64,000 nt of DNA from Saprospiraceae bacterium (GTDB lineage: Bacteria > Bacteroidota > Bacteroidia > Chitinophagales > Saprospiraceae), in contig JAWKLJ010000002.1 in the NCBI GenBank assembly GCA_041392805.1, forward strand, positions 2,371,001-2,435,000, given 5' to 3'. Position numbers and translations under genes: made by a program. This document shows positions 42,806 through 51,693 of this stretch, piece after piece. The notes under the pieces are model-generated. The model did not search any database, was not told the DNA's origin, and saw only the letters and a list, made by a program, of their open reading frames with translations. Within the stretch, counting starts at the first letter, position 1; every line of letters begins with the position of its first letter.

Positions 42806-43858
42806 TTGCTAGATTATCTCATTGTAGGGCAGGGGCTCGCTGGAACCTTACTTGCCTATTTCCTGCAAAAGGAAGGGCAAAAGGTGTTACTAATTGATAA
42901 GGACTACCCTAGGGCTTCTTCTAAGTTCGCAGCAGGTATCATCAACCCGGTTACCGGAAGGCGTTACGTGAAGTCGTGGCTGATCGAAGATTTATTGCCT
43001 TTCGCAAAATCAACCTACCAAGCGATTGAAAAGGTGCATGGCATTTCGATATTTCATGAAATCCCCTTGGTTAGAGCACTTTTTAACCCGAGTGAAGGCA
43101 ATAATTGGATGCTTCGCTTAGAGGACCCGACCTATGTTCCATTTATGAAAAGTAAGGCTGATTTGGGCGCTTACCAGCAGGCAACCGTAGCAGCCTATGG
43201 CTATGGGGAGGTGTTACAATCCGCACGCTTGGATATTCCTGCTTTCGTCAATTATTTCAGAAGCCATTGGACAGAGACGGGTGAATTCATAAAAGAGTCC
43301 TTTCAGATCGAAGACCTGGAAATAATACCAGATGGTGTCCAGTATCATGCTATTAAGGCCAGACAGGTCGTTTTTTGTGAAGGTATCCAAGCCACTCAAA
43401 ATCCCTTTTTTAATTATTTGCCTTTTAATGGCTCCAAAGGCGAAATATTAGAGGTGGCTATACCCGATGTACAGTTTGAAAGCATCTTCAAGCACAAGCT
43501 GTTTATTGTTCCTTTGGCAAATGGAAATTATTGGATCGGAGCTACCAATGATAAGATTTTCGACCATGACTTGCCAACCGAGCGTGGGGCCGCTTTTCTG
43601 TATAGCCGTTTGAAGTCTTTCTTGAAGACGGATTTTGAGATAGTTGGCCATTATGCGGCGGTCCGCCCTACGGTCCGCGACCGTCGTCCTTTTTTGGGCC
43701 GACACCCGAATCACCCGCAATTGGCGATTTTTAATGGCCTGGGAACCAAAGGTGCTTCCCTAGCGCCTTTTTGGGCTCACCATTTTGTCCAACATTTGCT
43801 TCACCATGCCCCCATAGATAAAGAAGTGGACATCAATAGAATTAAAAATTTTCAGTAA
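42806..43858 (+). CDS. FAD-dependent oxidoreductase (DAO family)
   Basis: A 350-residue protein; start is TTG 42806 since no ATG precedes the Rossmann motif DYLIVGQGLAGTLLAYFLQK (GxGxxG at residues 8-13) with the acidic end LLIDKD. The following SKFAAGIINPVTGRRYVKSW is the DAO second motif. The C-terminal flavin-contact region has AAVRPTVRDRRPFLGRHPNH and FNGLGTKGASLAPFWA. Most like the glycine oxidase / D-amino-acid oxidase family and the FAD domain of MnmC; without the MnmC methyltransferase it is best called a stand-alone DAO oxidoreductase. Substrate unknown. Cytoplasmic. Confidence 0.9.
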   Translation: MLDYLIVGQGLAGTLLAYFLQKEGQKVLLIDKDYPRASSKFAAGIINPVTGRRYVKSWLIEDLLPFAKSTYQAIEKVHGISIFHEIPLVRALFNPSEGNNWMLRLEDPTYVPFMKSKADLGAYQQATVAAYGYGEVLQSARLDIPAFVNYFRSHWTETGEFIKESFQIEDLEIIPDGVQYHAIKARQVVFCEGIQATQNPFFNYLPFNGSKGEILEVAIPDVQFESIFKHKLFIVPLANGNYWIGATNDKIFDHDLPTERGAAFLYSRLKSFLKTDFEIVGHYAAVRPTVRDRRPFLGRHPNHPQLAIFNGLGTKGASLAPFWAHHFVQHLLHHAPIDKEVDINRIKNFQ

Positions 43859-43937
43859 AATCAAGATTATTCTGTTAGAAACTATACTTTTTTACTGATT
43901 CAAAGTGTTTAAATAGATAGAATCTAAACCAACTAAC

Positions 43938-46900
43938 ATGAGAGGTATAATCCCTAGTGTGGCTTTGATCAGTTGCCTGTGTTTTGTCCAACTTATCCAT
44001 GCCCAAACCAAAGTAGACATGTCTAAATTTAGTAGTGCTTCCTATACAAAAGAATGGTCCGAAGTGGATTCCTTTGAAAGCAAAGGCTTGCCTAAATCCG
44101 CCTTAGAGCAAGTGACCATTATCCTGGATAAATCCCAAAAAGAAAACAATCCAGCCCAACTGACCAAGGCGCTCATTTACAAGGCAAAATATTTGGAGGA
44201 ATTGGAGGAAGACGGGATGATTGCTGCCATAAACATGCTGGAAGAAGCGCTCAAACAGGCTACTTTCCCAACCCAGTCCATTTTGCACTCCCTTTTGGGC
44301 GAGCTTTACCAAAATTACCTGGAAGGCAATTATTGGCGCATTCGAAATCGAACCGAGGTCGATCTTGATACCCTAAACACAAGCGCTATCAGCTTATGGG
44401 GTATTGCTCAATTCGTGAAGGCGAGCTCGACGCATTTCCTGGCTTCTTTGGCCGAAAAAGACCAACTAATTGCTTTGCCTACTCAATTTTTTGATCCTAT
44501 TATTTTGAAAGGGGAGGAGTCGCAGGGGTTGCGACCTACCTGCTATGACCTGCTTGCTCATCGGGCCATCGATCATTTCATGAATGATCGGACCTATCTC
44601 TCTGAGCCACGGGAAGCTTTTGTCATGGATGATCCGGCACTATTTTCACCAGTGGCTTCCTTTGTTGACCACACCTTTACGACAGCTGATGCAATGGCCT
44701 ATAAATACCAAGCCTTGCAGATTATGCAAGAGGTGCTGGCTGTGCATCAGGGGAATAAAGACTTGCGTGCTTTGATCGATGTAGACCTGAAACGCCTGAA
44801 ATTTGTTTATGCGCAGGCTGTTTTGGAGAACAAGGACGAACGGTACTTGGAGGCATTAAAGGCTTTAGTTGAAAAATACGACAAACATGCTTCCTACGGG
44901 GAGATCGCCTATGCGATGGCTTCTTTTTACGAAAATCAGGGCAGAAACTACCGTGCGGGTACCGCGGAGGAATACCAGTGGGATTTGAAAAAAGCGCATT
45001 CACTTTGCGAAGAAATTATTAGGCGTGAAAAAGATTCTTATGCAGCCAAACAGGCGAAATACCTTAAAGGCAGTATTGAAGCTAAAAACATTGATGGCAA
45101 AGGCGAAAAAGTGTATTTGCCCAATCAGGCAGGGCTGATGCGGATAGATTACAAAAACACGGACAGGGTATACCTGAAAGTGGTAAAGGTATTTGAGGAG
45201 GATGGTACGGATGATTTCAATAAACATGTAAAACAACTGACCAAGGCCAAAGCCTTTAAATCCTGGTCATATGATTTACCTAATTTGGGCGATTTCCAGG
45301 CCCACAGCGTAGAAGTTGCCATCCCTGAATTACCTTTTGGACGTTATGCGGTAGTGATAGGTGACAATCGACAATTTGATATTGACAAGGGGAATGTAGA
45401 TATACTGCTAACCCAAGTATCCAGCTTGGCTTACTTCTATCGCGGATCAGAAGGTGGGCAGTTTCTGGTGATGGACCGGCAAGATGGACAGCCTTTGGCT
45501 GGGGTAAAGGTTTCTTTGTGGGCCTATGAATACAATCGCCAAAAACAAAGCCCCGATCGGAAGTTTTTATCGGAAGTGATGAGTGATGAACAAGGAATGG
45601 CCAAGGCTAAACTAAAAATAAATGGCAATTATTTTGTCAAATTAGAAAAGGGTAAAGATGCCTTGTTTCTGGATGATCAAAACTACTATAATTACGTAAG
45701 TTCAGATCCCTTTTCGGAGGAAGCCAGAGATAAGAAAAACTTATTTACCCATTTCTTTTTGGATAGAGGTATTTACCGCCCAGGACAAACCATCTATTTT
45801 AAAGGGTTGGTGATGGAAGATAAAAAAGGCAGCTTGATGGTCGCCTCTAATGAAGAAGTAACCATCAAATTGATAGATGTTAATGGGGAAGAAGTATCAA
45901 AAATTGTCTTGAAAACAAACGAGTATGGTACGGTAAATGGCCGTTTTCAAGCGCCTCAATCAGGTTTGCTAGGACAAATGGCTATAGCATCTAGTGCAGG
46001 TGAAAATCAACAGTTTTTTAGCGTAGAAGAATATAAGCGACCTAAATTTGAGGCAAGTTTTAAGCCAATTGAAAAAGCCTTTTCGCTGGGGGATGAGGTC
46101 AAGGTAACGGGGACCGCAGAAGGCTTTGCTGGTAATATGATTGATGGCGCAACGGTTGCTTATCGGGTAGTTAGAGAGGTGAATTATCCCTGGATACCCT
46201 GGTGGTATTGGGGCAAAGGTTTGCCTCGTCAGGGAGTCACCCAGGAAATCGCCTTTGGAGAAACCAGCACAAATGAAAAGGGCGAATTTGAGTTCACTTT
46301 TGTGGCAAATCCTGATTTGAGTATTGCTAAAGAAAACAATCCGGCTTTCATTTTTAAGATTTATGCAGATGTCATTGATATAACCGGAGAAACCCATTCG
46401 GCCGAGAAGCAACTGAAGTTAGCTTACTTAGGGTACCAGGCTAGCCTGACCTTAGCTGCTTCGGCTGATCGCCAGAAAGCTTATTCCCTGGCTATTAAAA
46501 CGGAAAACCTCGATGGTCAATTTCAAGCAGCCTCCGGGACCTTGCAAATCTTTCCGCTGACTGGCCCGGATCACCCTACCTTGGACCGTTATTGGGAGGT
46601 GCCGGATCAATTTGTGTTGAAAGAAAAAGAATTTAACAGCCTTTTTCCTTGGTATACCTATCGACAACCAAAGCAGCAGAATGAATGGCCTAGGGGGAAA
46701 GCCGTTTTTGAACAAAACCTGAATACTGGGGAAACTACTACGCTCTCATTAGCTGTTTCTGATTGGCCTGTAGGTCATTTTTTGGCCGTTTTTACCATGA
46801 AAGATGATAATGGAAATGAGATCATAAGTGCCCAACCATTTTACCTTTACGATCAGGATAAAGCGCAATTGCCCAAAAATATCCACTTGTGGCAGCAGTT

Positions 46901-49900
46901 TAATCAAGAAACTTTTCAACCTGGAGAGGAATTGCGTCTGCAACTGGCCACGGGGGGTAACCCAATGCATGTTTTTGTGGAAAGAGAAAAAGGCCCCGAA
47001 GTGAAAACACAGCAATGGGTGAATTTAGATAAATGGCAAAATGTAAACTATACGATTGAAGAAACGGATCGGGGCAACATTCAATACAAGGGTACCAGTG
47101 TTTTTCAAAATAGAATCTTTACTTTTGAACAAACTATTTTGGTGCCGTGGACCAATAAAGAGTTGGAAATAGAATACCAAACCTTTAGGGATAAATTATT
47201 GCCAGGACAAGAAGAAGAATGGAAAATAGTTGTCAAAGGACCTAAAAAAGAAGCTGTTGTGGCCGAAGTCGTTGCGGCCATGTACGATGCCTCACTGGAC
47301 CAGTTTGTCTCAAATGATTGGTCATTTTTCCCTTACCACTATTCTTTTTTCGGGACAGTCAATTGGTTTCCAGGTGGTTTTGGCTCCAATTATTCCAGGA
47401 ACGTTTATGCTCCCCGACCAACACCATACCAGGTACCTACCCGAAATTATGAGCGATTAAATTGGTTTGATTGGCTTTATTCTTCCGTTGCATTTAACTC
47501 AGCTGTATCTCCCCGAAGCGCTAATATGCCTATCGCTTATAGCACAGTTAGCAGATTTAGTGATGAAGATGCAGATGAAGCAGCCATGTCGATGAAAAGT
47601 GCCGTGCCGCCGCCGCCACCGCCGCCACTACCCGAAACGACCTATGATACCTTTGATACCATTGCTGACGTTCCGGCAGGAAGTGGCGCTACAAGCCAGG
47701 CACCTCCCATTCGGACAAACCTTAACGAGACAGTCTTTTTTATGCCCGATTTGCAAACCGATGAAGCTGGCAATGTGGTCATCAAATTCAAAATGAATGA
47801 AGCTTTAACCAAGTGGAAATTCCAACTATTTGCACATACCAAAGCCTTGGAATTGGCTACGAGCACAAAAGAGGTGCTCACCCAGAAAGAGTTGATGGTT
47901 TTGCCAAATGCGCCTCGTTTTATGCGAGAGACAGACGAGATCGTTTATACGGCTAAAGTTACTAATTTATCGGCGGCTGACATGCAAGGAAAAGCCAAAT
48001 TAGCCTTGTTTAACGCGGCTGACCGAGCGCCAGTTGATGCAGCATTTGGGAACAAAACGCTTGAAAAAGATTTTGCTGTAAAAGCAGGGCAATCGAGCTT
48101 GTTAAGCTGGACCTTACAAGTGCCAAAAGGAGAAGTCGCTGCGCTGGTTCACCAGGTAACGGCGCAGGCTGGCGCCTATTCCGACGGAGAGGAAAGCATC
48201 CTGCCTGTTTTAACCAATAGGATGCTGGTCACCGAAGCGCTCCCACTTCCCCTGAGGGCAAATGAAACCAAAACATTTACCCTTAATTCCTTAAATGAAT
48301 CGGCTAGTTCTCCTAGCCTGACGCATCAAAGTCTGAGCCTCGAATTCACTACTAATCCAGCATGGTATGCGGTTCAGTCTTTACCGTATATGATGGAGTA
48401 CCCACATGAATGTACCGAGCAAATATTCAATCGTTTTTATGCCAATACCTTGGCGACCGGCATTGTCAATCAAAGGCCAGCGATCAAAACAATGTTTAGC
48501 CAGTGGGCCTCAGCAGAAGCCCTTGGAAGCGACTTGGCCAAGAATGAAGACCTGAAAAGTGTATTGCTAGAAGAGACTCCCTGGGTGTTTGATGCCCAAA
48601 GTGAAGCCCAACAACGAAAAAACATAGCACTGCTGTTCGATTTAAGCAAAATGGAGGACGAGCGTAATAAGGTAGCCAAACAATTAGCAGAAAGGCAATC
48701 TGCTAATGGTGGTTTTAGCTGGTTTCCTGGGGGGCAAGACAGCTGGTATATCACCCAATATTTATTGGAAGGTATCGGCCATTTAGAGCAACTGAAGGTG
48801 CTGGAAGTGGAAAGGGATCAATACCTCTCAGAAATTACCATCAAAGGCATTCAATACATTGACCAATCCTTTAACGAATTTTATAAAGACCTAAAGATAA
48901 AGGCCCAGAATGAGGCAATGGACCTAAAAGAGGACCATTTAAGTAGTATCGTCATCCATTATTTATACACCCGTTCCATGTTTGGTCGCACCGATGAATC
49001 GGGCGGTCAGGAAGAAGCCGTTGGTTATTTCCTTGAACAAGCCAAGCAGTATTGGCTCAATCGAGGGCTGTACCAACAGGGACTCCTAGCTTTGGCATTG
49101 CACCGTTATGGCGACCATACGGCTGCTATGGACATCATTCGCTCATTGGAAGAGCGAGCCATTAAGAATGACGAATTGGGCATGTATTGGAAATACAATC
49201 GAGGATGGTTTTGGCATGAATTACCAATTGAAACCCACGTCTTATTGTTAGAAGCTTTTGCCGAGGTTGCCGGAGATATGGCGGCCGTGGATGAAATGAA
49301 AATATGGCTATTGAAGCAAAAGCAAACCACTAATTGGAAAACCACCAAGGCGACGGCGGCAGCTGTTTATGGCCTCCTTGCTTATGGCCAAAACTGGCTG
49401 ACCGAATCGGAAGATATGAAAATTACTTTCCCTAAATTAAACAAAAAAGCTTACCAGGAACAAATAAAAACCGCACAGGATGCCAAGGTTGCAGGCATCG
49501 GCTATTACAAGACAACTTTTGATAAAGCAGCTATCTCTGCTGATTATGCGACGGTAAAGGTCAAAAACCCGAACAACCAGATTGTGTGGGGCGGACTGTA
49601 TTGGCAATATTTTGAAGACCTCGATGCCATCAAAACCTTTGAGGATACACCGCTGCAATTGAAAAAGCAATTGTTCCTGGAAGAACGGACCGACAAGGGC
49701 TTGGTATTAAGCCCAATAGATGCGGATCATCCCCTTGTACCGGGCGACAAATTAAAAGTTAGAATAGAATTGAAAGTGGATAGAGACATGGAATATATCC
49801 ACATGAAAGATATGAGAGCGAGTGGTTTGGAGCCCATTAATGTCCTGAGTAGTTACAAATGGCAAGGTGGCCTGGGCTATTACGAAAGTACCAAAGATGC

Positions 49901-50072
49901 AGCGACCCATTTCTTTTTCGACTTTTTACCTAAAGGAGCTTATGTTTTTGAATACCCCTTGCGCGTAGTGCATGAAGGGAAATTCTCGAATGGAATAACC
50001 AGCATTCAGAGCATGTACGCACCTGAATTTACCAGCCACTCAGAAGGGGTGAAAATTGAGGTCAAACGTTGA
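43938..50072 (+). CDS. Bacterial alpha-2-macroglobulin with thioester motif
   Basis: A 2044-residue exported protein (signal peptide ending IHAQ, residue ~23). The N-terminal 400 residues are TPR-like helices. An MG-type beta region then leads to the MG2 motif HFFLDRGIYRPGQTIYFKGL (~610). The likely bait region is at ~1215-1260, with a seven-proline run (PPPPPPP) and Thr/Asp/Ser-rich sequence. The A2M core follows (FFMPDLQTDEAGNVVIKFK). The thioester domain carries CTEQ at residues 1492-1495 (YPHECTEQIF), the CxEQ needed for covalent capture. A C-terminal receptor-like beta domain ends the chain. It should sit in the periplasm or on the surface and trap attacking proteases. No penicillin-binding-protein gene follows, unlike the common pbpC pairing. 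Confidence 0.92.
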   Translation: MRGIIPSVALISCLCFVQLIHAQTKVDMSKFSSASYTKEWSEVDSFESKGLPKSALEQVTIILDKSQKENNPAQLTKALIYKAKYLEELEEDGMIAAINMLEEALKQATFPTQSILHSLLGELYQNYLEGNYWRIRNRTEVDLDTLNTSAISLWGIAQFVKASSTHFLASLAEKDQLIALPTQFFDPIILKGEESQGLRPTCYDLLAHRAIDHFMNDRTYLSEPREAFVMDDPALFSPVASFVDHTFTTADAMAYKYQALQIMQEVLAVHQGNKDLRALIDVDLKRLKFVYAQAVLENKDERYLEALKALVEKYDKHASYGEIAYAMASFYENQGRNYRAGTAEEYQWDLKKAHSLCEEIIRREKDSYAAKQAKYLKGSIEAKNIDGKGEKVYLPNQAGLMRIDYKNTDRVYLKVVKVFEEDGTDDFNKHVKQLTKAKAFKSWSYDLPNLGDFQAHSVEVAIPELPFGRYAVVIGDNRQFDIDKGNVDILLTQVSSLAYFYRGSEGGQFLVMDRQDGQPLAGVKVSLWAYEYNRQKQSPDRKFLSEVMSDEQGMAKAKLKINGNYFVKLEKGKDALFLDDQNYYNYVSSDPFSEEARDKKNLFTHFFLDRGIYRPGQTIYFKGLVMEDKKGSLMVASNEEVTIKLIDVNGEEVSKIVLKTNEYGTVNGRFQAPQSGLLGQMAIASSAGENQQFFSVEEYKRPKFEASFKPIEKAFSLGDEVKVTGTAEGFAGNMIDGATVAYRVVREVNYPWIPWWYWGKGLPRQGVTQEIAFGETSTNEKGEFEFTFVANPDLSIAKENNPAFIFKIYADVIDITGETHSAEKQLKLAYLGYQASLTLAASADRQKAYSLAIKTENLDGQFQAASGTLQIFPLTGPDHPTLDRYWEVPDQFVLKEKEFNSLFPWYTYRQPKQQNEWPRGKAVFEQNLNTGETTTLSLAVSDWPVGHFLAVFTMKDDNGNEIISAQPFYLYDQDKAQLPKNIHLWQQFNQETFQPGEELRLQLATGGNPMHVFVEREKGPEVKTQQWVNLDKWQNVNYTIEETDRGNIQYKGTSVFQNRIFTFEQTILVPWTNKELEIEYQTFRDKLLPGQEEEWKIVVKGPKKEAVVAEVVAAMYDASLDQFVSNDWSFFPYHYSFFGTVNWFPGGFGSNYSRNVYAPRPTPYQVPTRNYERLNWFDWLYSSVAFNSAVSPRSANMPIAYSTVSRFSDEDADEAAMSMKSAVPPPPPPPLPETTYDTFDTIADVPAGSGATSQAPPIRTNLNETVFFMPDLQTDEAGNVVIKFKMNEALTKWKFQLFAHTKALELATSTKEVLTQKELMVLPNAPRFMRETDEIVYTAKVTNLSAADMQGKAKLALFNAADRAPVDAAFGNKTLEKDFAVKAGQSSLLSWTLQVPKGEVAALVHQVTAQAGAYSDGEESILPVLTNRMLVTEALPLPLRANETKTFTLNSLNESASSPSLTHQSLSLEFTTNPAWYAVQSLPYMMEYPHECTEQIFNRFYANTLATGIVNQRPAIKTMFSQWASAEALGSDLAKNEDLKSVLLEETPWVFDAQSEAQQRKNIALLFDLSKMEDERNKVAKQLAERQSANGGFSWFPGGQDSWYITQYLLEGIGHLEQLKVLEVERDQYLSEITIKGIQYIDQSFNEFYKDLKIKAQNEAMDLKEDHLSSIVIHYLYTRSMFGRTDESGGQEEAVGYFLEQAKQYWLNRGLYQQGLLALALHRYGDHTAAMDIIRSLEERAIKNDELGMYWKYNRGWFWHELPIETHVLLLEAFAEVAGDMAAVDEMKIWLLKQKQTTNWKTTKATAAAVYGLLAYGQNWLTESEDMKITFPKLNKKAYQEQIKTAQDAKVAGIGYYKTTFDKAAISADYATVKVKNPNNQIVWGGLYWQYFEDLDAIKTFEDTPLQLKKQLFLEERTDKGLVLSPIDADHPLVPGDKLKVRIELKVDRDMEYIHMKDMRASGLEPINVLSSYKWQGGLGYYESTKDAATHFFFDFLPKGAYVFEYPLRVVHEGKFSNGITSIQSMYAPEFTSHSEGVKIEVKR

Positions 50073-50234
50073 TTTTGCCTAGCTTTATCTTAAATCTAGC
50101 CGGAATAGTCGAGAAAAATCAGTACAAGAAGCGGTAAAGTGTTAAATTGTAGAACCTTTACGTTATGTAATATCAATAGCATTATGAAAAAGCAAATTTG
50201 GAAGTTTGCTACCAATCAAATAAAAAAGACGATT

Positions 50235-50885
50235 ATGAGTAGTGAGAAAAGCACTAAATCAAAACACGCAGATACGATCATACGCAACCATGTAATCTGG
50301 GCGATGGGCACGGGTTTTATTCCGGTACCCATTGCAGATGTTTTTGCTGCCACGGCCGTACAGATGGATATGATCAGACAGCTTTGCCGGGTGTACGATT
50401 TGGAGTTCTCTGAAACCCAAGGCAAGGCGATTGTCACTTCTTTAACCAGTTCCATTTTGGCCAGAGCAGGCGCGCGAAGCCTGGTGAAGTTGATTCCGGG
50501 TTTGGGTACAGTTATCGGAGGTGTTACCGTTTCTGTTTTTAATGGTGCTTCTACCTATGCCCTTGGCGAAGTCTTTAAAAAGCATTTCGATTCAGGTGGA
50601 ACCATTCTCGATTTTGATTCCGATCGATTGAAAAAAGTCTTTAAAGAGAAATTCGAAAAAGGCAAAAAAGTAGCGGAGGAGCTGAAAAATGAGCAAGACT
50701 CGAATAAAGAAGGCGGTGAAGCTGTGACTGAAATCATTGTTGATGCCGCACCAACTGGTGCATCTGCGGTAAAAAACGAAGATGTTTTGGGTAAACTTAG
50801 AGAATTAGGGGATTTGAAATCCCAGGGCATCATCTCAGAAGAAGAATTTGCTGAGATGAAAAAGAAATTGATCTCTGGATTCTAA
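50235..50885 (+). CDS. DUF697-like membrane-associated protein with C-terminal SHOCT domain
   Basis: Starts are possible at 50139, 50184 and 50235; 50235 (MSSEKSTKSKHADTIIRNHV) is preferred as the first that avoids a long extra leader, giving 216 residues. The N-terminal part has two Gly-rich hydrophobic stretches (AMGTGFIPVPIADVFAATAV and LIPGLGTVIGGVTVSVFNGA), as in the DUF697-like family. A linker rich in Lys/Glu follows, and the last 30 residues are a SHOCT motif (LRELGDLKSQGIISEEEFAE, MKKKLI). SHOCT modules help oligomerisation. The family is found across Bacteroidota; its function is not known. It is 160 bp after the macroglobulin and may be separately transcribed. Confidence 0.8.
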   Translation: MSSEKSTKSKHADTIIRNHVIWAMGTGFIPVPIADVFAATAVQMDMIRQLCRVYDLEFSETQGKAIVTSLTSSILARAGARSLVKLIPGLGTVIGGVTVSVFNGASTYALGEVFKKHFDSGGTILDFDSDRLKKVFKEKFEKGKKVAEELKNEQDSNKEGGEAVTEIIVDAAPTGASAVKNEDVLGKLRELGDLKSQGIISEEEFAEMKKKLISGF

Positions 50886-50917
50886 CACCTGTCATTTACG
50901 GCCATTGCAGGTGTTTT
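50884..50917 (+). terminator. Terminator after the SHOCT gene
   Basis: AACACCTG pairs with CAGGTGTTTT. An overlapping alternative hairpin (ATTGCAGG/CCTGCAAT, 50904-50927) shares the descending arm. It would end the plus transcript before the converging LytTR gene. Confidence 0.5.
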
Positions 50918-50988
50918 CGCCTGCAATTCGCCGGCTATGGTAAAAAATCTGGTAGGCTTGCACCAGCATCCACCTCCCACATGTGCCC

Positions 50989-51693
50989 TTAAATGGGCAT
51001 AATCCTTTCCATCAAGTCCGCCCGATGTGCCCGGCTGATAGGGATGACAGTTCGTTCAATAACGAGGTTGTTTTCTTCGATATCCACTACTTTATTTAGG
51101 TTGACAAGATAAGAGCGATGAACCTTGATAAAGTTGGGATGCTGGATTTTGCTAGCGATGTTTTTAAGGGAAGATTGAACGATATGCTGTTGGCCGCCCT
51201 GGATTTTGAAGATAGAGTAATCACCTGTGGTTTCGATGTACAATAAATCATCGAGGTTAATCTTAACAAAACGTTTATCTGCTTTTACGAAAATGAAGTT
51301 GTCGCCATAATTAATGGAAGTCGAGTCGGCTGGTTCCGCTTTCATTTTGCGATAGCGGTTGATGGCTTTTAGCAGGCGCATGCTAGAAACTGGCTTAATA
51401 ATATAATCAACCACATTTTCGATCAAATCAAAGGCATTGATGGCATAACGCTCCTTGGCTGTGGTGAAAATAATGCCAGGGACTTTATCCATATGTTTTA
51501 CAAACTCAATGCCTGAGCAATTGGGCATTTCGATATCAAGAAAAATAAGGTCTATTGGATTTACCGATAAGAACTTATTGGCTGCCAGGGCATTATCAAA
51601 TACATCAACGACCTCGATGCCGTCGATCAGTTTACATATTTCATGTAAATGTACCCTTGACATCTCTTCATCATCAACAATTAAACATCGCAT
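50989..51693 (-). CDS. LytTR-family response regulator
   Basis: A 234-residue protein: receiver domain 1-120 with acidic VDDEE (Asp7, Asp8), phosphoacceptor Asp53 in LIFLDIEMP, Thr/Lys in FTTAKERY; LytTR DNA-binding domain ~135-234 (NFIFVKADKRFVKINLDDLL, IETTGDYSIF, HPNFIKVHRSYLVNLNKV, PISRAHRADL). It binds direct repeats upstream of its targets, which are unknown. Its start overlaps the end of the histidine kinase gene by 13 bp, so the two are co-translated and form a cognate pair. Confidence 0.95.
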   Translation of the reverse strand: MRCLIVDDEEMSRVHLHEICKLIDGIEVVDVFDNALAANKFLSVNPIDLIFLDIEMPNCSGIEFVKHMDKVPGIIFTTAKERYAINAFDLIENVVDYIIKPVSSMRLLKAINRYRKMKAEPADSTSINYGDNFIFVKADKRFVKINLDDLLYIETTGDYSIFKIQGGQQHIVQSSLKNIASKIQHPNFIKVHRSYLVNLNKVVDIEENNLVIERTVIPISRAHRADLMERIMPI

